NCBI GenBank assembly: GCA_022784805.1
Contig: JALFYG010000006.1
Coordinates: forward strand, 1-31,504
Direction: 5' to 3'
Source: Spirochaetales bacterium
GTDB taxonomy: Bacteria; Spirochaetota; Spirochaetia; Sphaerochaetales; Sphaerochaetaceae
DNA: 31,504 nucleotides
This document shows positions 7,650-15,796 of this stretch, one piece after another (within the stretch, counting starts at the first letter, position 1; every line of letters begins with the position of its first letter). The notes under the pieces are model-generated. The model did not search any database and had not been told where the DNA came from. It saw only the letters and a list, made by a program, of their open reading frames with translations. Both the position numbers and the translations under genes were made by a program.

Positions 7650-8138
7650 ATGGAGTTGTATTACAGAGATTTCCTGTTATTTGCAGGAGAAACCAACGGT
7701 TTTCTCAGAGAAAAGCTTCTGATGGAAAATGAAGAAAGAGCCGGAGAGAAAGAATACAGAGAAGGCGCCAAGCTATTGAGAGCCTTCATTCTCTCCCGTT
7801 TCGATTACTCCCGTATCCATTATTTTGATGATGAAGAGCTGGAGAGAAAGAGCATTATCATCACAAAGACTATGCTCCAAGAAAGATATTCATGTTTTCC
7901 TCTGGAAATAAGCGAGGAGAGAAAAGCATTCTTCCTGAATATTGAAGATGACTACAGAGGAATCTTATTCCCTTCAGACTTTGAGGCCTGGTATAGGATC
8001 AAAGAAATGGGAGAGAGAACTAAATGGTCAGAGTTGAAGATGGACTCATCTGTTCTTTTCAATACAGAGGAGCTCTTTCTCGATAAAGAGTCCTATCTCA
8101 AGCTCTTTGATGCCTTATATTTATCATGCGTGGAATAA
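7650..8138 (+). CDS. Conserved-looking small protein of unknown function
   Basis: 162 residues, soluble, rich in charged residues (many E, K, R) and predicted mostly helical, without signal peptide or membrane segment. I recognise no family. Visible segments are YYRDFLLFAGETNGFLREKLL, EYREGAKLLRAFILSRFDYSR, SIIITKTMLQERY and LFPSDFEAWYRIKEMGERTKW (each a helix-like block). The start is ATG 7650 because AAGGAG lies 6 nt before it. A GTG at 7593 in the same frame has no ribosome binding site, although the frame remains open back to 7551 and could be a remnant of a longer form. It is transcribed alone, upstream of the 8-oxoguanine deaminase, with a hairpin after its stop. Confidence 0.6.
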   Translation: MELYYRDFLLFAGETNGFLREKLLMENEERAGEKEYREGAKLLRAFILSRFDYSRIHYFDDEELERKSIIITKTMLQERYSCFPLEISEERKAFFLNIEDDYRGILFPSDFEAWYRIKEMGERTKWSELKMDSSVLFNTEELFLDKESYLKLFDALYLSCVE

Positions 8139-8146
8139 GACGCCAC

Positions 8147-8168
8147 CAGCCTTCCCTCCGGAGGGCTG
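8147..8168 (+). terminator. Hairpin after the small unknown gene, possible weak terminator
   Basis: CAGCCTTCC (8147-8155) pairs with GGAGGGCTG (8160-8168) through 9 bp with one wobble and loop CTCC. The next bases (ATACCTCACCTTTATG) give only a poor T run, so termination would be partial. It separates the gene ending at 8138 from the promoter at 8191. Confidence 0.45.
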
Positions 8169-8190
8169 ATACCTCACCTTTATGTTTTTA

Positions 8191-8219
8191 TTGCGCACTC
8201 ACGATTCCTAATCTATGAT
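8191..8219 (+). promoter_or_regulatory. Probable sigma-70 promoter for the 8-oxoguanine deaminase gene
   Basis: TTGCGC (8191-8196) and TATGAT (8214-8219) are separated by exactly 17 bases. Transcription would begin near 8226, giving a leader of about 108 nt. Confidence 0.55.
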
Positions 8220-8225
8220 TTATTT

Positions 8226-8333
8226 GGGAAAGGTACCTTTTCTCCAAGAAAACAGAAGGTTTAACCCCGGACACTCTTTGAATAGAAAAGTCTTAACAAC
8301 GTCGACCCAAGACTATATCAAGGAGGGCTCTAT
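8226..8333 (+). promoter_or_regulatory. Structured 5' leader of the 8-oxoguanine deaminase gene
   Basis: If transcription starts near 8226, the leader holds the palindrome AAAGGTACCTTT and a hairpin of AGTCTT (8289-8294) with AAGACT (8309-8314) just before AAGGAGGG. It does not match a purine riboswitch or other class I can recognise, so a regulatory role is only a possibility. Confidence 0.3.
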
Positions 8334-9698
8334 ATGAGCAAAATTCACATCAAAAATATCTTTTGTCTTCTCACTTCCTATGACGAACCATACCAGTTTG
8401 GCGCGGACGTCAAGATCAATGGCAACACCATTGAAGAGATAGGAAAGAACCTGAAAGAAGAGAGAGGCTACGACACCATCGATGCATCGGGATGTGTAGT
8501 CACACCAGGCTTTGTAAACACACACCACCATTTCTACCAGACTCTTACAAGAAATGTACCTCAAGTGCAGGATGCCAAGCTCTTCAATTGGCTTACATAT
8601 CTCTATGAAATATGGAAGAACTTGGATGAGGATGCCATCTACTACTCTTCCCTTTTGGCAATGGCAGAGTTAATGAAGACAGGTTGTACTCTCTCAACAG
8701 ATCATCACTACGTCTATCCAAAGGGAATGAATGGGGACCCGATGGCCATTCAGTTTGAAGCAGCAGACAGGCTTGGATTGCGTTTCAGCCCCACCCGTGG
8801 CTCAATGTGTCTTTCAAAGAAAGACGGAGGTCTTCCTCCAGACAGCGTAGTGCAGACAGAAGATGAAATCCTCAGACACAGCGAAGAGTGCATAAAGAAG
8901 TATCATGACTACTCAAGACTCAGCATGCACAGAATTGTTCTTGCTCCATGCTCACCTTTCAGTGTCTCGGCATCCATCATGAAGGAAAGCTCAATTCTCG
9001 CCCGTAAATACGGTGTGAAACTCCATACTCATCTCTGTGAGACAAAAGATGAAGAGAACCAGTGTCTGGATATGTATGGACTGAGACCTATGGAATTGAT
9101 GGAGAAGTGTTCTTTAATAGGAAATGATGTCTTCTATGCCCATGGCATATACTTTACAGACAAAGAACTGGAAATATTGAGAGACACTGGAACAACCATA
9201 GCCCACTGCCCTTCAAGTAACATGAGACTAGGAAGCGGTATCTGCAGAGTAAAAGAGATGCTGGATATGGGAATAAACGTGTCTCTTGGCGTAGATGGAT
9301 CTGCAAGCAACGACTCCTCAGATATGCTTGGAGAAATGAGAATGGCTCTGATGCTTCAAAGAGTCAAATATGGCTCAGATAGCTTGACTGCAAGGGATGT
9401 ATTTAGAATGGCAACTATCAATGGAGCCAAGACTCTGGGATATGAAGGAGCTTTAGGAAAGATAAAAGAGGGCTTCGGTGCAGATCTAGCTATCTTCGAT
9501 GTAGACAAACTCCCCTATGCCGGAGCATTAAGCGATCCTGTTGCGGCACTTCTATTCTGTGGAACAAACCATGAGACCAAACACACTATAATAAATGGAG
9601 AGTTTACCGTTAGGAATGGAAAACTTGTAGGTTTTGATGAAGAAGTAATCAAAGAAAAAGCAAACGAAATATCTAGAAGAATGCTTGAAAAGGCGTAA
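8334..9698 (+). CDS. 8-oxoguanine deaminase-like amidohydrolase
   Basis: Cytosolic amidohydrolase, 454 residues. It probably hydrolyses 8-oxoguanine to urate and ammonia, or a related purine or triazine-like substrate. The family pattern is close to the Pa0142 group: PGFVNTHHHFYQTLTRNVP, QDAKLFNWLTYLYEIW, AELMKTGCTLSTDHHYVYP. Metal and catalytic residues are visible: H64 and H66, H233 in KLHTHLCET, E236, H270 in YAHG and D321 in GVDGSASND. AAGGAGGG lies just before ATG 8334. The gene has its own promoter and leader. It converges on the nrd operon, with a shared hairpin between them. Other members of the family (chlorohydrolase, guanine or isoxanthopterin deaminase) are alternatives, but the N-terminal third favours 8-oxoguanine deaminase. 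Confidence 0.82.
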   Translation: MSKIHIKNIFCLLTSYDEPYQFGADVKINGNTIEEIGKNLKEERGYDTIDASGCVVTPGFVNTHHHFYQTLTRNVPQVQDAKLFNWLTYLYEIWKNLDEDAIYYSSLLAMAELMKTGCTLSTDHHYVYPKGMNGDPMAIQFEAADRLGLRFSPTRGSMCLSKKDGGLPPDSVVQTEDEILRHSEECIKKYHDYSRLSMHRIVLAPCSPFSVSASIMKESSILARKYGVKLHTHLCETKDEENQCLDMYGLRPMELMEKCSLIGNDVFYAHGIYFTDKELEILRDTGTTIAHCPSSNMRLGSGICRVKEMLDMGINVSLGVDGSASNDSSDMLGEMRMALMLQRVKYGSDSLTARDVFRMATINGAKTLGYEGALGKIKEGFGADLAIFDVDKLPYAGALSDPVAALLFCGTNHETKHTIINGEFTVRNGKLVGFDEEVIKEKANEISRRMLEKA

Positions 9699-9733
9699 AA
9701 AACTCATCCTCCTCGTTTTACCGGGGAGGATGA
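9697..9733 (-). terminator. Terminator of the nrdA-nrdB operon, shared with the convergent gene
   Basis: A 12-bp stem (9704-9715 with 9722-9733, one G-T wobble), loop TTTTAC, is followed on the minus strand by GTTTTTTA, a clear T run. On the plus strand the bases after the stem are only moderately T-rich (ACATCTTCTTTA), so it is strongest for nrdB but may also stop the deaminase transcript ending at 9698. Confidence 0.85.
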
Positions 9734-9743
9734 AACATCTTCT

Positions 9744-10787
9744 TTATAGGTCGTCAACAAGTGCAGTGCTCTTAGCATAGGCAGTGCTTCTAGCTTCAAA
9801 GAAGTCTGTCTTTACCATATTGGCATTTGAATACTTTGAAACCCAAGCCATATCCTCAGGCTCATCTTCGTAGCCTGGAATAAGAGTACCAAAGCCAAGA
9901 CTGGACCATCTGAGATTTCCCAAATAAAAGATATAATCTCTTACCATCTTTCCAGTAAGTCCCGGAATATCTTCACCTATGACATACTCTCCCCAAGCGG
10001 CTTCCTGTCTAACACCCTCTTCCATCATCTCTCGGTATTCTTTTATATCATCCTCACCAAAGAGCTGCGGTTCTTCTTTCTTTAGTTCCAGAATAATGTT
10101 TCTAAAGAGCCAGAGATGGGTGTTCTCATCTCTGTTGATATACCTTATCTCCTGAGCAGAACCTGGCATCTTTCCATTTCGAGAGAGGTTATAGAAGAAC
10201 ATAAAGCCAGAGTAGAAATAAATACCTTCAAGAATATAGTTTGCGATCATTACCTTCATCAGGTGCTTTAAATCCCTATGTTCCCTGAAGTCATTGTAGC
10301 AGTTTCCTATGAAAGTGTTTCTCTTTAGCAAGTGCTCATCCGTCTTCCACTGGAAGAGAATATCATTTCTCTCCTCAGGGGAGCAGATAGTATCCAGCAT
10401 ATAAGAGTATGCCTGGCTATGAAGACACTCCTGGAATGTCTGTATATGAAGGCAAAGGCCTACTTCGTTAGCTGTTACATAGTCACTGACAGATGGTAAG
10501 TTTGCTGTCTGAAGGCTATCCAAGAATACTAGAAATGATAAGATTTTATCATAAGCAGTTCTCTCGGAAGGCAAAAGGTGATGATAATCTTTTAAGTCCT
10601 GTGAGAGATTAATCTCCTCAGGAATCCAGAAATTATTCATAGCCTGTCTATACCAATCAGAAACCCAGCCATACTTCATATTATTAAAATCGTTTAGATT
10701 GGTGGTATTTCCTCCTACCATTCTTCTTTTTTCCACCTCTGTATCCCCATTGGGATTAAAGAGGGGTTTAATCTTCAGCTCATCCAT
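9744..10787 (-). CDS. nrdB: Class I ribonucleotide reductase, beta (radical-generating) subunit
   Basis: 347 residues. It houses the metal/radical cofactor that starts ribonucleotide reduction in NrdA. All expected ligands are present with the spacing seen in E. coli R2: D90, E120, H123, E187, E221 and H224. The radical tyrosine is present at Y127 (ECLHSQAYSYM), so this is a tyrosyl-radical type, not the phenylalanine (class Ic) form. The C-terminal tail (STALVDDL) is the usual docking peptide for NrdA. ATG 10793 lies directly on the AGGAGG site, so the second ATG at 10787, with 6-nt spacing, is the better start. It follows nrdA closely and ends in a strong terminator. Iron versus manganese cannot be decided. 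Confidence 0.95.
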   Translation of the reverse strand: MDELKIKPLFNPNGDTEVEKRRMVGGNTTNLNDFNNMKYGWVSDWYRQAMNNFWIPEEINLSQDLKDYHHLLPSERTAYDKILSFLVFLDSLQTANLPSVSDYVTANEVGLCLHIQTFQECLHSQAYSYMLDTICSPEERNDILFQWKTDEHLLKRNTFIGNCYNDFREHRDLKHLMKVMIANYILEGIYFYSGFMFFYNLSRNGKMPGSAQEIRYINRDENTHLWLFRNIILELKKEEPQLFGEDDIKEYREMMEEGVRQEAAWGEYVIGEDIPGLTGKMVRDYIFYLGNLRWSSLGFGTLIPGYEDEPEDMAWVSKYSNANMVKTDFFEARSTAYAKSTALVDDL

Positions 10788-10797
10788 TTTCATCCTC

Positions 10798-13314
10798 CTA
10801 GCTTGAACAGCTCTCGCATTCTTCGACTTCCAGACTCTTGCTTCTTACATAGTATATCGTCTTGACGCCACACTGATGGGCAAGGATATAGAGATTAAGA
10901 ACTTGTCTCATTGTAAAATCGTTTGTTATATACAAATTCACGCTTTGGGCCTGGTCAATATGTCTCTGTCTTATTCCACATGCCCTTACAGACCATGTCT
11001 GGTCTATGGTGTGGGCACTCTTATAGAACCACCAGGTATCCATTGATAGAGATGGAGCAACACGAGGAAGCATAGCGCCCTTCTTCTCTTCATAGAAGAA
11101 TCTGTTCATCACAGGATCCACTCCTGCTGTGGTTCCACTTATGATACTGGTGCTGGAAGTAGGTGCAATAGCCAAGAGATATGCGTTTCTCATACCATTC
11201 TTTCTAACTTTCTCTCTTAGCTTATTCCACTCCAAGCTTTCGTATCCTCGTCTATCGAAATAGAGACCGCTCTCCCACTCACTTCCCTTAAAGTAACTAT
11301 AGCATCCTTTCTCAAGAGCAAGCTCTGAGGAAGCATCGATTGCGGCATAGTTAATCTCTTCAAAGACTTTATCCATGAAGGAAAGATGCTCCTCGCTTTC
11401 CCATTTAATCTTTCTCTTGGCAAGTGCATGATGATATCCAGAGACTCCCAGTCCAATGGAACGGTATCTGTCGTTTGTAATCTTGGCATATGGAATAGGA
11501 TAGAAGTTAAGACTAATAACGTTATCCAAAGCCCTTACAACACTATGAACAAGAGAAGAGAGATGCTCTTTATCCTCCAAGTCTATATTACCCAAACACA
11601 GAGAAGCTAAGTTACATACGACAAAGTCACCTGGCTTTGTTTTGTTTACAACAACCACTTCTCCATCTTCCAGTTCTATCTTGCTCTCCTCAGCCTGAAT
11701 TTCAGACATATTCTGAGCTATCTCAGTACAGAGATTTGAGCAGTAGATAATTCCCTTGTGTTTATTGGGATTCATTCTGTTGACTGTATCTCTGTTAAAG
11801 GCAAACGGGGTTCCAGTCTCTACAGCACTCTTGATGATCAATCTTACCAGATCTTTGAGGACGATGCTTCTTTTCTGAATTCTATTATCATTGACACAGT
11901 CCAGATATTTTTCAGTCCATTCATCTCCCCAATAGTCTTCAAGATGGTATCCCTTGGTCTTATAGACTTCATATGGACACATCATGTACCAAATCTGGTT
12001 TAAGTCTTCACTGCAGAGCTTCCAGAAATAATCAGGATAACAGATGGCTGGGAACACATCATGAGCCTTCATTCTTTCGTCTCCGTTATTTGTTCTGAGG
12101 GATAAGAATTCGAGAACATCTTTGTGCCATATATCAAGATAAACTGCAACGGCTCCAGCCCTTACCCCAAGCTGGTCTACTGCAACAGCAGTATCATTAA
12201 CAAGTCTTATCCATCTGATTACACCACCTGCAGCACCTTCAAAGCCTCTAATTGCAGAACCATTTGCCCTTACTTTTCCAAAATAGAGTCCCATGCCACC
12301 ACCAAACTTTGATACCTTTGCAAAGTTGTCGATACTTCTATAGATACCATCCAATGAATCAGGGACAGTGTCTATAAAACAGGAAGAGAGCTGATGTATT
12401 GGCTTACGGGCATTGGAGAGTGTCGGAGTCGCCATTGTGACTTCCATTTTTGAGAGCATATCATAGAATTCCTTCACTCTCTTCATTCTTTCTTTTGTCT
12501 CTGGAAGAGCCAAATGGAGAGCAATGCCCAGATACATCTCCTGAGGCGTCTCCAATATCTCATGCTTATGAGAACGTATTACATATCTCTTTAATAAGAG
12601 GTCAAGCCCAGAATATGTAAAAAGCTTATTTCTCTCTTCATCTATATATTCATATGCTGTATCTAACTCTTCTTTTGTATAACTAGAGACAATTTCATCT
12701 AGGTAGAGTCCCTCTGAAACGAGATAATTCAGTTTCTCTGAAAATGAGGAGACATTCCTCTTTTTCATACTCTCCTTGATTCTCCTATCAGAGAAAAAAG
12801 AAAGGAATCTTCCTGCAATAAAGTCCCAACGAGGAGAGTCGGCTGTAGTGAGTTCAACAGAGGCCTTTGTAAGAGCATTCTCTCTTTCCAACTCACTCAT
12901 TCCATCTTTTTGAAATGAGAAAAATTTATCAGAGAGAATTCTCAATGAGTATTTTGGATCATCATAATCCTTTTGAATATCATCCAGAACTTTTGAAAAG
13001 CCATCATAAGCAAAAGCAGAAAACAGCTGCTTTCTCTCATCTCTTAATACAGTTCTTCTCTGTCTAAATAGAATAAAGCTCTTGGCAGCTGAAAACTGTC
13101 CTTCAGCCATAAGTGTCTCTTCAACAATATCCTGGATGTGCTCCACACTCCACTCTTTGCCTTCAGAGAGTCTCTTCTCCACCAAGAGGGTCAAATCCTT
13201 ACTGAGAGAAGCTGCTTCTTTTTCCCCTACACTTATGAGGGCCTTTTCTATTGCATTCGAAATCTTTGTAGAGTCAAAGGACTCTTTTCTTCCATCTCTT
13301 TTAATAATATCCAT
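10798..13314 (-). CDS. nrdA: Class I ribonucleotide reductase, alpha (catalytic) subunit
   Basis: 838 residues. It reduces ribonucleoside diphosphates to deoxy forms for DNA synthesis. An N-terminal ATP-cone (about 1-90, MDIIKRDGRKESFD...) gives allosteric activity control. Catalytic residues are visible: C312 (SSCFIDT) and C567 (FVVCNLASL) as the redox pair, N527, C529 and E531 in CSNLCTEI, the tyrosine pair in TIYYVRSK and the C-terminal C833/C836 pair that passes electrons from thioredoxin or glutaredoxin. Specificity and active-site loops look complete. It is first in the operon with nrdB. ATG 13314 has only a weak GGGAT ribosome site. A candidate promoter and palindrome lie 125-160 bases upstream. 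I found no NrdR boxes of the ACAC-type consensus. Confidence 0.95.
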   Translation of the reverse strand: MDIIKRDGRKESFDSTKISNAIEKALISVGEKEAASLSKDLTLLVEKRLSEGKEWSVEHIQDIVEETLMAEGQFSAAKSFILFRQRRTVLRDERKQLFSAFAYDGFSKVLDDIQKDYDDPKYSLRILSDKFFSFQKDGMSELERENALTKASVELTTADSPRWDFIAGRFLSFFSDRRIKESMKKRNVSSFSEKLNYLVSEGLYLDEIVSSYTKEELDTAYEYIDEERNKLFTYSGLDLLLKRYVIRSHKHEILETPQEMYLGIALHLALPETKERMKRVKEFYDMLSKMEVTMATPTLSNARKPIHQLSSCFIDTVPDSLDGIYRSIDNFAKVSKFGGGMGLYFGKVRANGSAIRGFEGAAGGVIRWIRLVNDTAVAVDQLGVRAGAVAVYLDIWHKDVLEFLSLRTNNGDERMKAHDVFPAICYPDYFWKLCSEDLNQIWYMMCPYEVYKTKGYHLEDYWGDEWTEKYLDCVNDNRIQKRSIVLKDLVRLIIKSAVETGTPFAFNRDTVNRMNPNKHKGIIYCSNLCTEIAQNMSEIQAEESKIELEDGEVVVVNKTKPGDFVVCNLASLCLGNIDLEDKEHLSSLVHSVVRALDNVISLNFYPIPYAKITNDRYRSIGLGVSGYHHALAKRKIKWESEEHLSFMDKVFEEINYAAIDASSELALEKGCYSYFKGSEWESGLYFDRRGYESLEWNKLREKVRKNGMRNAYLLAIAPTSSTSIISGTTAGVDPVMNRFFYEEKKGAMLPRVAPSLSMDTWWFYKSAHTIDQTWSVRACGIRQRHIDQAQSVNLYITNDFTMRQVLNLYILAHQCGVKTIYYVRSKSLEVEECESCSS

Positions 13315-13440
13315 GGCATTTATCCCGTTGTAATAAACATTCTACTCTCATGATATTTCGAGAGAAAAGTAACTTCAGTAAAATTCACTCCCAGTAATAA
13401 TGCCATAACCCTCATGCAACAAAGGAATATTTTATGACAT

Positions 13441-13478
13441 AATAAATTATATTTATTGATTACTGTGGTTTTGGTCAA
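13441..13478 (-). promoter_or_regulatory. Candidate promoter/operator of the nrdA-nrdB operon
   Basis: On the minus strand TATAAT (13446-13451) has TTGACC upstream (13473-13478), but with 21 bases between them. A closer TAAATA gives the normal 17-base spacing with a weaker -10. A palindrome AATAAAT-TAT-ATTTATT (13441-13457) covers the -10 region and could be an operator. It is not a recognisable NrdR box. Confidence 0.3.
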
Positions 13479-13595
13479 AAAATGAAAAAAAATTGATTAT
13501 TGTAGAAATTTCAAAAAAATTTGGCATACTTGATAAATCACAATGGATATCAAACAATTTGATTTCCAATTAATAAAATTATGCTCATGTTTTAT

Positions 13596-13626
13596 CCATT
13601 TTCCCTTTTGAAAAAAGGGAAAATGG
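13596..13626 (+). promoter_or_regulatory. 14-bp hairpin in the leader of the MgtC gene
   Basis: CCATTTTCCCTTTT (13596-13609) pairs perfectly with 13613-13626 across a 3-nt loop GAA. It is followed by GTTTATT, a poor T run, and by the ribosome site GGAGG at 13641. No plus-strand gene lies upstream, so it is not a gene terminator; a leader attenuator or mRNA stabiliser is inferred. Confidence 0.55.
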
Positions 13627-13650
13627 GTTTATTACGAGTTGGAGGATGCG

Positions 13651-14346
13651 ATGCCGGAATATGATTTGACTTACACAATGGTATTAGCTTTATTGGGAAG
13701 AGTTCTTCTCTCTACAATTTGTGGAATGCTTATTGGTTGGGAAAGAGAGAAGAGACTGAAGAGCGCAGGCCTCAGAACTCATATGCTTGTTGCTCTTGCA
13801 TCAGCATTAATGATGATCATCTCCAAGTATGGATTCCTGGATGTCGTCTATCTTTCATCCGTCCAGGTTGATGCTTCCCGTATGGCCTCTGGTGTTGTCC
13901 AAGCAATAGGCTTCTTGGGCGCTGGCGTCATCTTCGTCAAGCGCGACAATATCATAGGCGTCACTACAGCGGCAGGCCTCTGGGCTACTGTCGGTATCGG
14001 TCTTGCCATTGGCTGTGGCTTCTATGCTCTCGGCATTGCTTGTACTGTCCTCATGCTCATCATCCAGTATGTCATGCATAAGCAGGAGCATAAGACATTC
14101 AGTACAAACACAGGTTCCATCACCATTAACCTTACTAAGCATGGAATGACACTGACAGACGTCAAGAATAGACTTGATGCCATTCACATCACTATCAGAA
14201 ACATTACAATGACCCACACTCATGATGGTGACATCCTCTTGAAGGCATCTATCATTTGTTCCCGTGCGGCATCGGTGCCTGGGATCATGGAGGAGATGTC
14301 AAAGTCTGGTTTTATCGATGAAATCGACATCTACACCGCAGATTAA
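13651..14346 (+). CDS. mgtC: MgtC/SapB family membrane protein
   Basis: 231 residues. MgtC proteins are inner-membrane factors linked to growth at low magnesium and, in Salmonella, to inhibition of the F-type ATPase. The N-terminal half shows the family pattern: RVLLSTICGMLIGWEREKR, AGLRTHMLVALASALMMI, ASRMASGVVQAIGFLGAGVIF, TTAAGLWATVGIGLAIG and a fourth to fifth helix. The C-terminal soluble part (about 150-231) looks like an ACT-like domain (TGSITINLTKHGMTLTDVKNR). The start is ATG 13651 with GGAGG 5 nt upstream; the frame opens 4 codons earlier at a TTG that overlaps that site. A long hairpin precedes it. Regulation by magnesium is plausible but not visible. Confidence 0.85.
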   Translation: MPEYDLTYTMVLALLGRVLLSTICGMLIGWEREKRLKSAGLRTHMLVALASALMMIISKYGFLDVVYLSSVQVDASRMASGVVQAIGFLGAGVIFVKRDNIIGVTTAAGLWATVGIGLAIGCGFYALGIACTVLMLIIQYVMHKQEHKTFSTNTGSITINLTKHGMTLTDVKNRLDAIHITIRNITMTHTHDGDILLKASIICSRAASVPGIMEEMSKSGFIDEIDIYTAD

Positions 14347-14463
14347 TAATCGTGCGATAAAACTAAACAATGATATAGATTTGTACAGTAGAGATGTAAC
14401 AACAGCCAAGAATGTTCATTTTCATTTTACATAGGGAACATATAGTTCCTGTAGGAGATGAAA

Positions 14464-15453
14464 ATGAAAAAGAAATTCTACTTAGTGGCAGTAATGATAT
14501 TGGCTGCCTTAGTAATCGTATCCTGTTCTCCTGAAAACCTTCAGGATGGCAAGACACCGGAAACAAAGAAGGCTATGAATAGTGAGGAGTATAAAGAATA
14601 TAGCTCCTCCATCAGGGGGCTTACTGTTGCAGAGGCCTATGTGGTTGTTAAAGCAGACGAAGCCATAGCCACACCTTTGACTAGGGGCTTAAACGGTGAA
14701 TACAAATATGAATTCTCAAAAGATGTGGTATTTACTACATCAGAAGTGAGAGCAGAACTAGAAAAGCTCTTGGCAACATGTGAAGACGAGAAAGCAATAG
14801 CATTCTACTCAGCTCTTCTTTCTTCTCTTCCAAAAGAGAATTTATCTATTTCATTGGATTCAGGATCCTATATCAACTACAGCTATGATGAGGCAACTGG
14901 CATCAGGACAATTTGCAGCGTAGACGTTGAAATTAAAGTAAATGGAAAAGAGTTCATTTCAATCGAAAAAGACAGAGATGACGACTGGATTGAAATAGAA
15001 GGAATCTTCTTCGATAACTCTCTAATCAAAGAGATGAGAGATAAAGCGGAAGACGCTGCAGAAAGTATCGAAGAATTCTTCACCAACATTAAGCCTTCTC
15101 TTGAGGAATTAGAAGCAATAGTCAAAGAAAGTGTAAATGAGATAAAGGAAGGAGACTTTGGAAAAGAAGCAATTGTAACAGGCTCCTACTCCTTCAGTTT
15201 CAATGAGGGAGTCTTCAAAGCTTCCTTCGATTACTTCTATCAGGAAGATAGTGAAGACGACAAAATCCATGTCAAAGGTTCTATTTCCTTCAGTTTCAAA
15301 TCTCTTGAAGATGCAATCTCCAACCTCTTTGGAGTTACAACAGAGGAGGGATTCGAGAAATTCATAGAGTCTGTCAAAGACACAATGGACGTTAAAATAA
15401 GCGTCAACGGCACAGAAGTCTGGAAAGACGCCTTTATTGAAGAACTACTTTAA
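14464..15453 (+). CDS. Predicted lipoprotein of unknown function
   Basis: 329 residues. A typical lipoprotein signal peptide (KKKFYLVAVMILAALVIVSC) places the acylated cysteine at residue 19 (VIVSC-SPEN). The mature part is acidic and mixes beta-like and helical segments. Two internal stretches are similar to each other (SYSFSFNEGVFKASFDYFY and GSISFSFKSLEDAISNLF), perhaps a small repeat. I recognise no family. The start is the ATG at 14464 because AGGAG directly abuts the earlier ATG 14458 but sits 6 nt before this one. A small hairpin (GGGAAC with GTTCCT) precedes the ribosome site. The gene follows mgtC on the same strand after a 117-base gap and is probably transcribed separately. Confidence 0.75.
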   Translation: MKKKFYLVAVMILAALVIVSCSPENLQDGKTPETKKAMNSEEYKEYSSSIRGLTVAEAYVVVKADEAIATPLTRGLNGEYKYEFSKDVVFTTSEVRAELEKLLATCEDEKAIAFYSALLSSLPKENLSISLDSGSYINYSYDEATGIRTICSVDVEIKVNGKEFISIEKDRDDDWIEIEGIFFDNSLIKEMRDKAEDAAESIEEFFTNIKPSLEELEAIVKESVNEIKEGDFGKEAIVTGSYSFSFNEGVFKASFDYFYQEDSEDDKIHVKGSISFSFKSLEDAISNLFGVTTEEGFEKFIESVKDTMDVKISVNGTEVWKDAFIEELL

Positions 15454-15460
15454 ACTCTGA

Positions 15461-15495
15461 TTTTGGTCCGGGTCAAAAAACAACCTGGACCAAAA
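15461..15495. terminator. Shared hairpin between convergent genes
   Basis: Arms 15461-15473 and 15483-15495 (13 bp with one G-T wobble) enclose a 9-nt loop. The azlD stop codon begins at 15473, so the hairpin overlaps the end of that gene. There is no classical T run after the stem on either strand; it may serve as an inefficient bidirectional terminator for the lipoprotein gene and azlD. Confidence 0.5.
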
Positions 15496-15796
15496 ACATG
15501 TAGAAGAGTGTCCCCAAAGCTATGGAGATAAGAGTATTCTTTCTCCATAGATAGATGATGGAAGTCATAATAAGTCCTAAAGCTTCAGGAATAGCAAATG
15601 GAAACGATGTGACTACAGTATCTTTCAAAGCATAAACCAAGAGCATTCCAAAGACACTGACAGGTAGGGCAAAGCCTAAATAATCCAAAGCCTTAGGCGT
15701 CTTCTTTCCCTTGAATATTACAAAGGGAAGAAACCTTGTCATTAAAGTTGCCACAGCTGCAATGAGTATCGTAATAATCTGCTCTCCTTGTGTCAT
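15473..15796 (-). CDS. azlD: AzlD-type branched-chain amino acid exporter subunit
   Basis: 107 residues, a small inner-membrane protein with three or four hydrophobic segments and the family landmark ATLMTRFLPFVIF near the N-terminus, followed by the ALDYLGFALPVSVFGMLLVYAL helix. AzlD acts with the larger AzlC protein in export of branched-chain amino acids or related compounds. The start ATGA overlaps the stop of azlC by 4 bases, showing translational coupling. The length is normal for the family. Confidence 0.88.
   Translation of the reverse strand: MTQGEQIITILIAAVATLMTRFLPFVIFKGKKTPKALDYLGFALPVSVFGMLLVYALKDTVVTSFPFAIPEALGLIMTSIIYLWRKNTLISIALGTLFYMFLVQVVF

Larger units (their letters stand above)
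13315..13650. other. Divergent intergenic region between nrdA and mgtC (336 bases)
   Basis: An AT-rich region that must contain the promoters of the nrd operon and of mgtC. It holds a 17-bp palindrome with a TATAAT and distant TTGACC on the minus strand, and a strong hairpin just before mgtC, both listed separately. No coding sequence or RNA gene is evident. Confidence 0.6.

Noticed and set aside
7516..7722. Small coding sequence in another frame before the unknown gene
   Set aside because: It has no ribosome site, runs into the real gene in another frame and has no recognisable content.
8226..8333. Purine-type riboswitch in the deaminase leader
   Set aside because: The conserved three-way junction with its loop-loop bases could not be found; only a palindrome and one simple hairpin are visible.
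13315..13650. NrdR boxes upstream of nrdA
   Set aside because: No pair of 16-bp ACAC-type boxes is present. The AT-rich 17-bp palindrome at 13441 differs from the consensus and stands alone.
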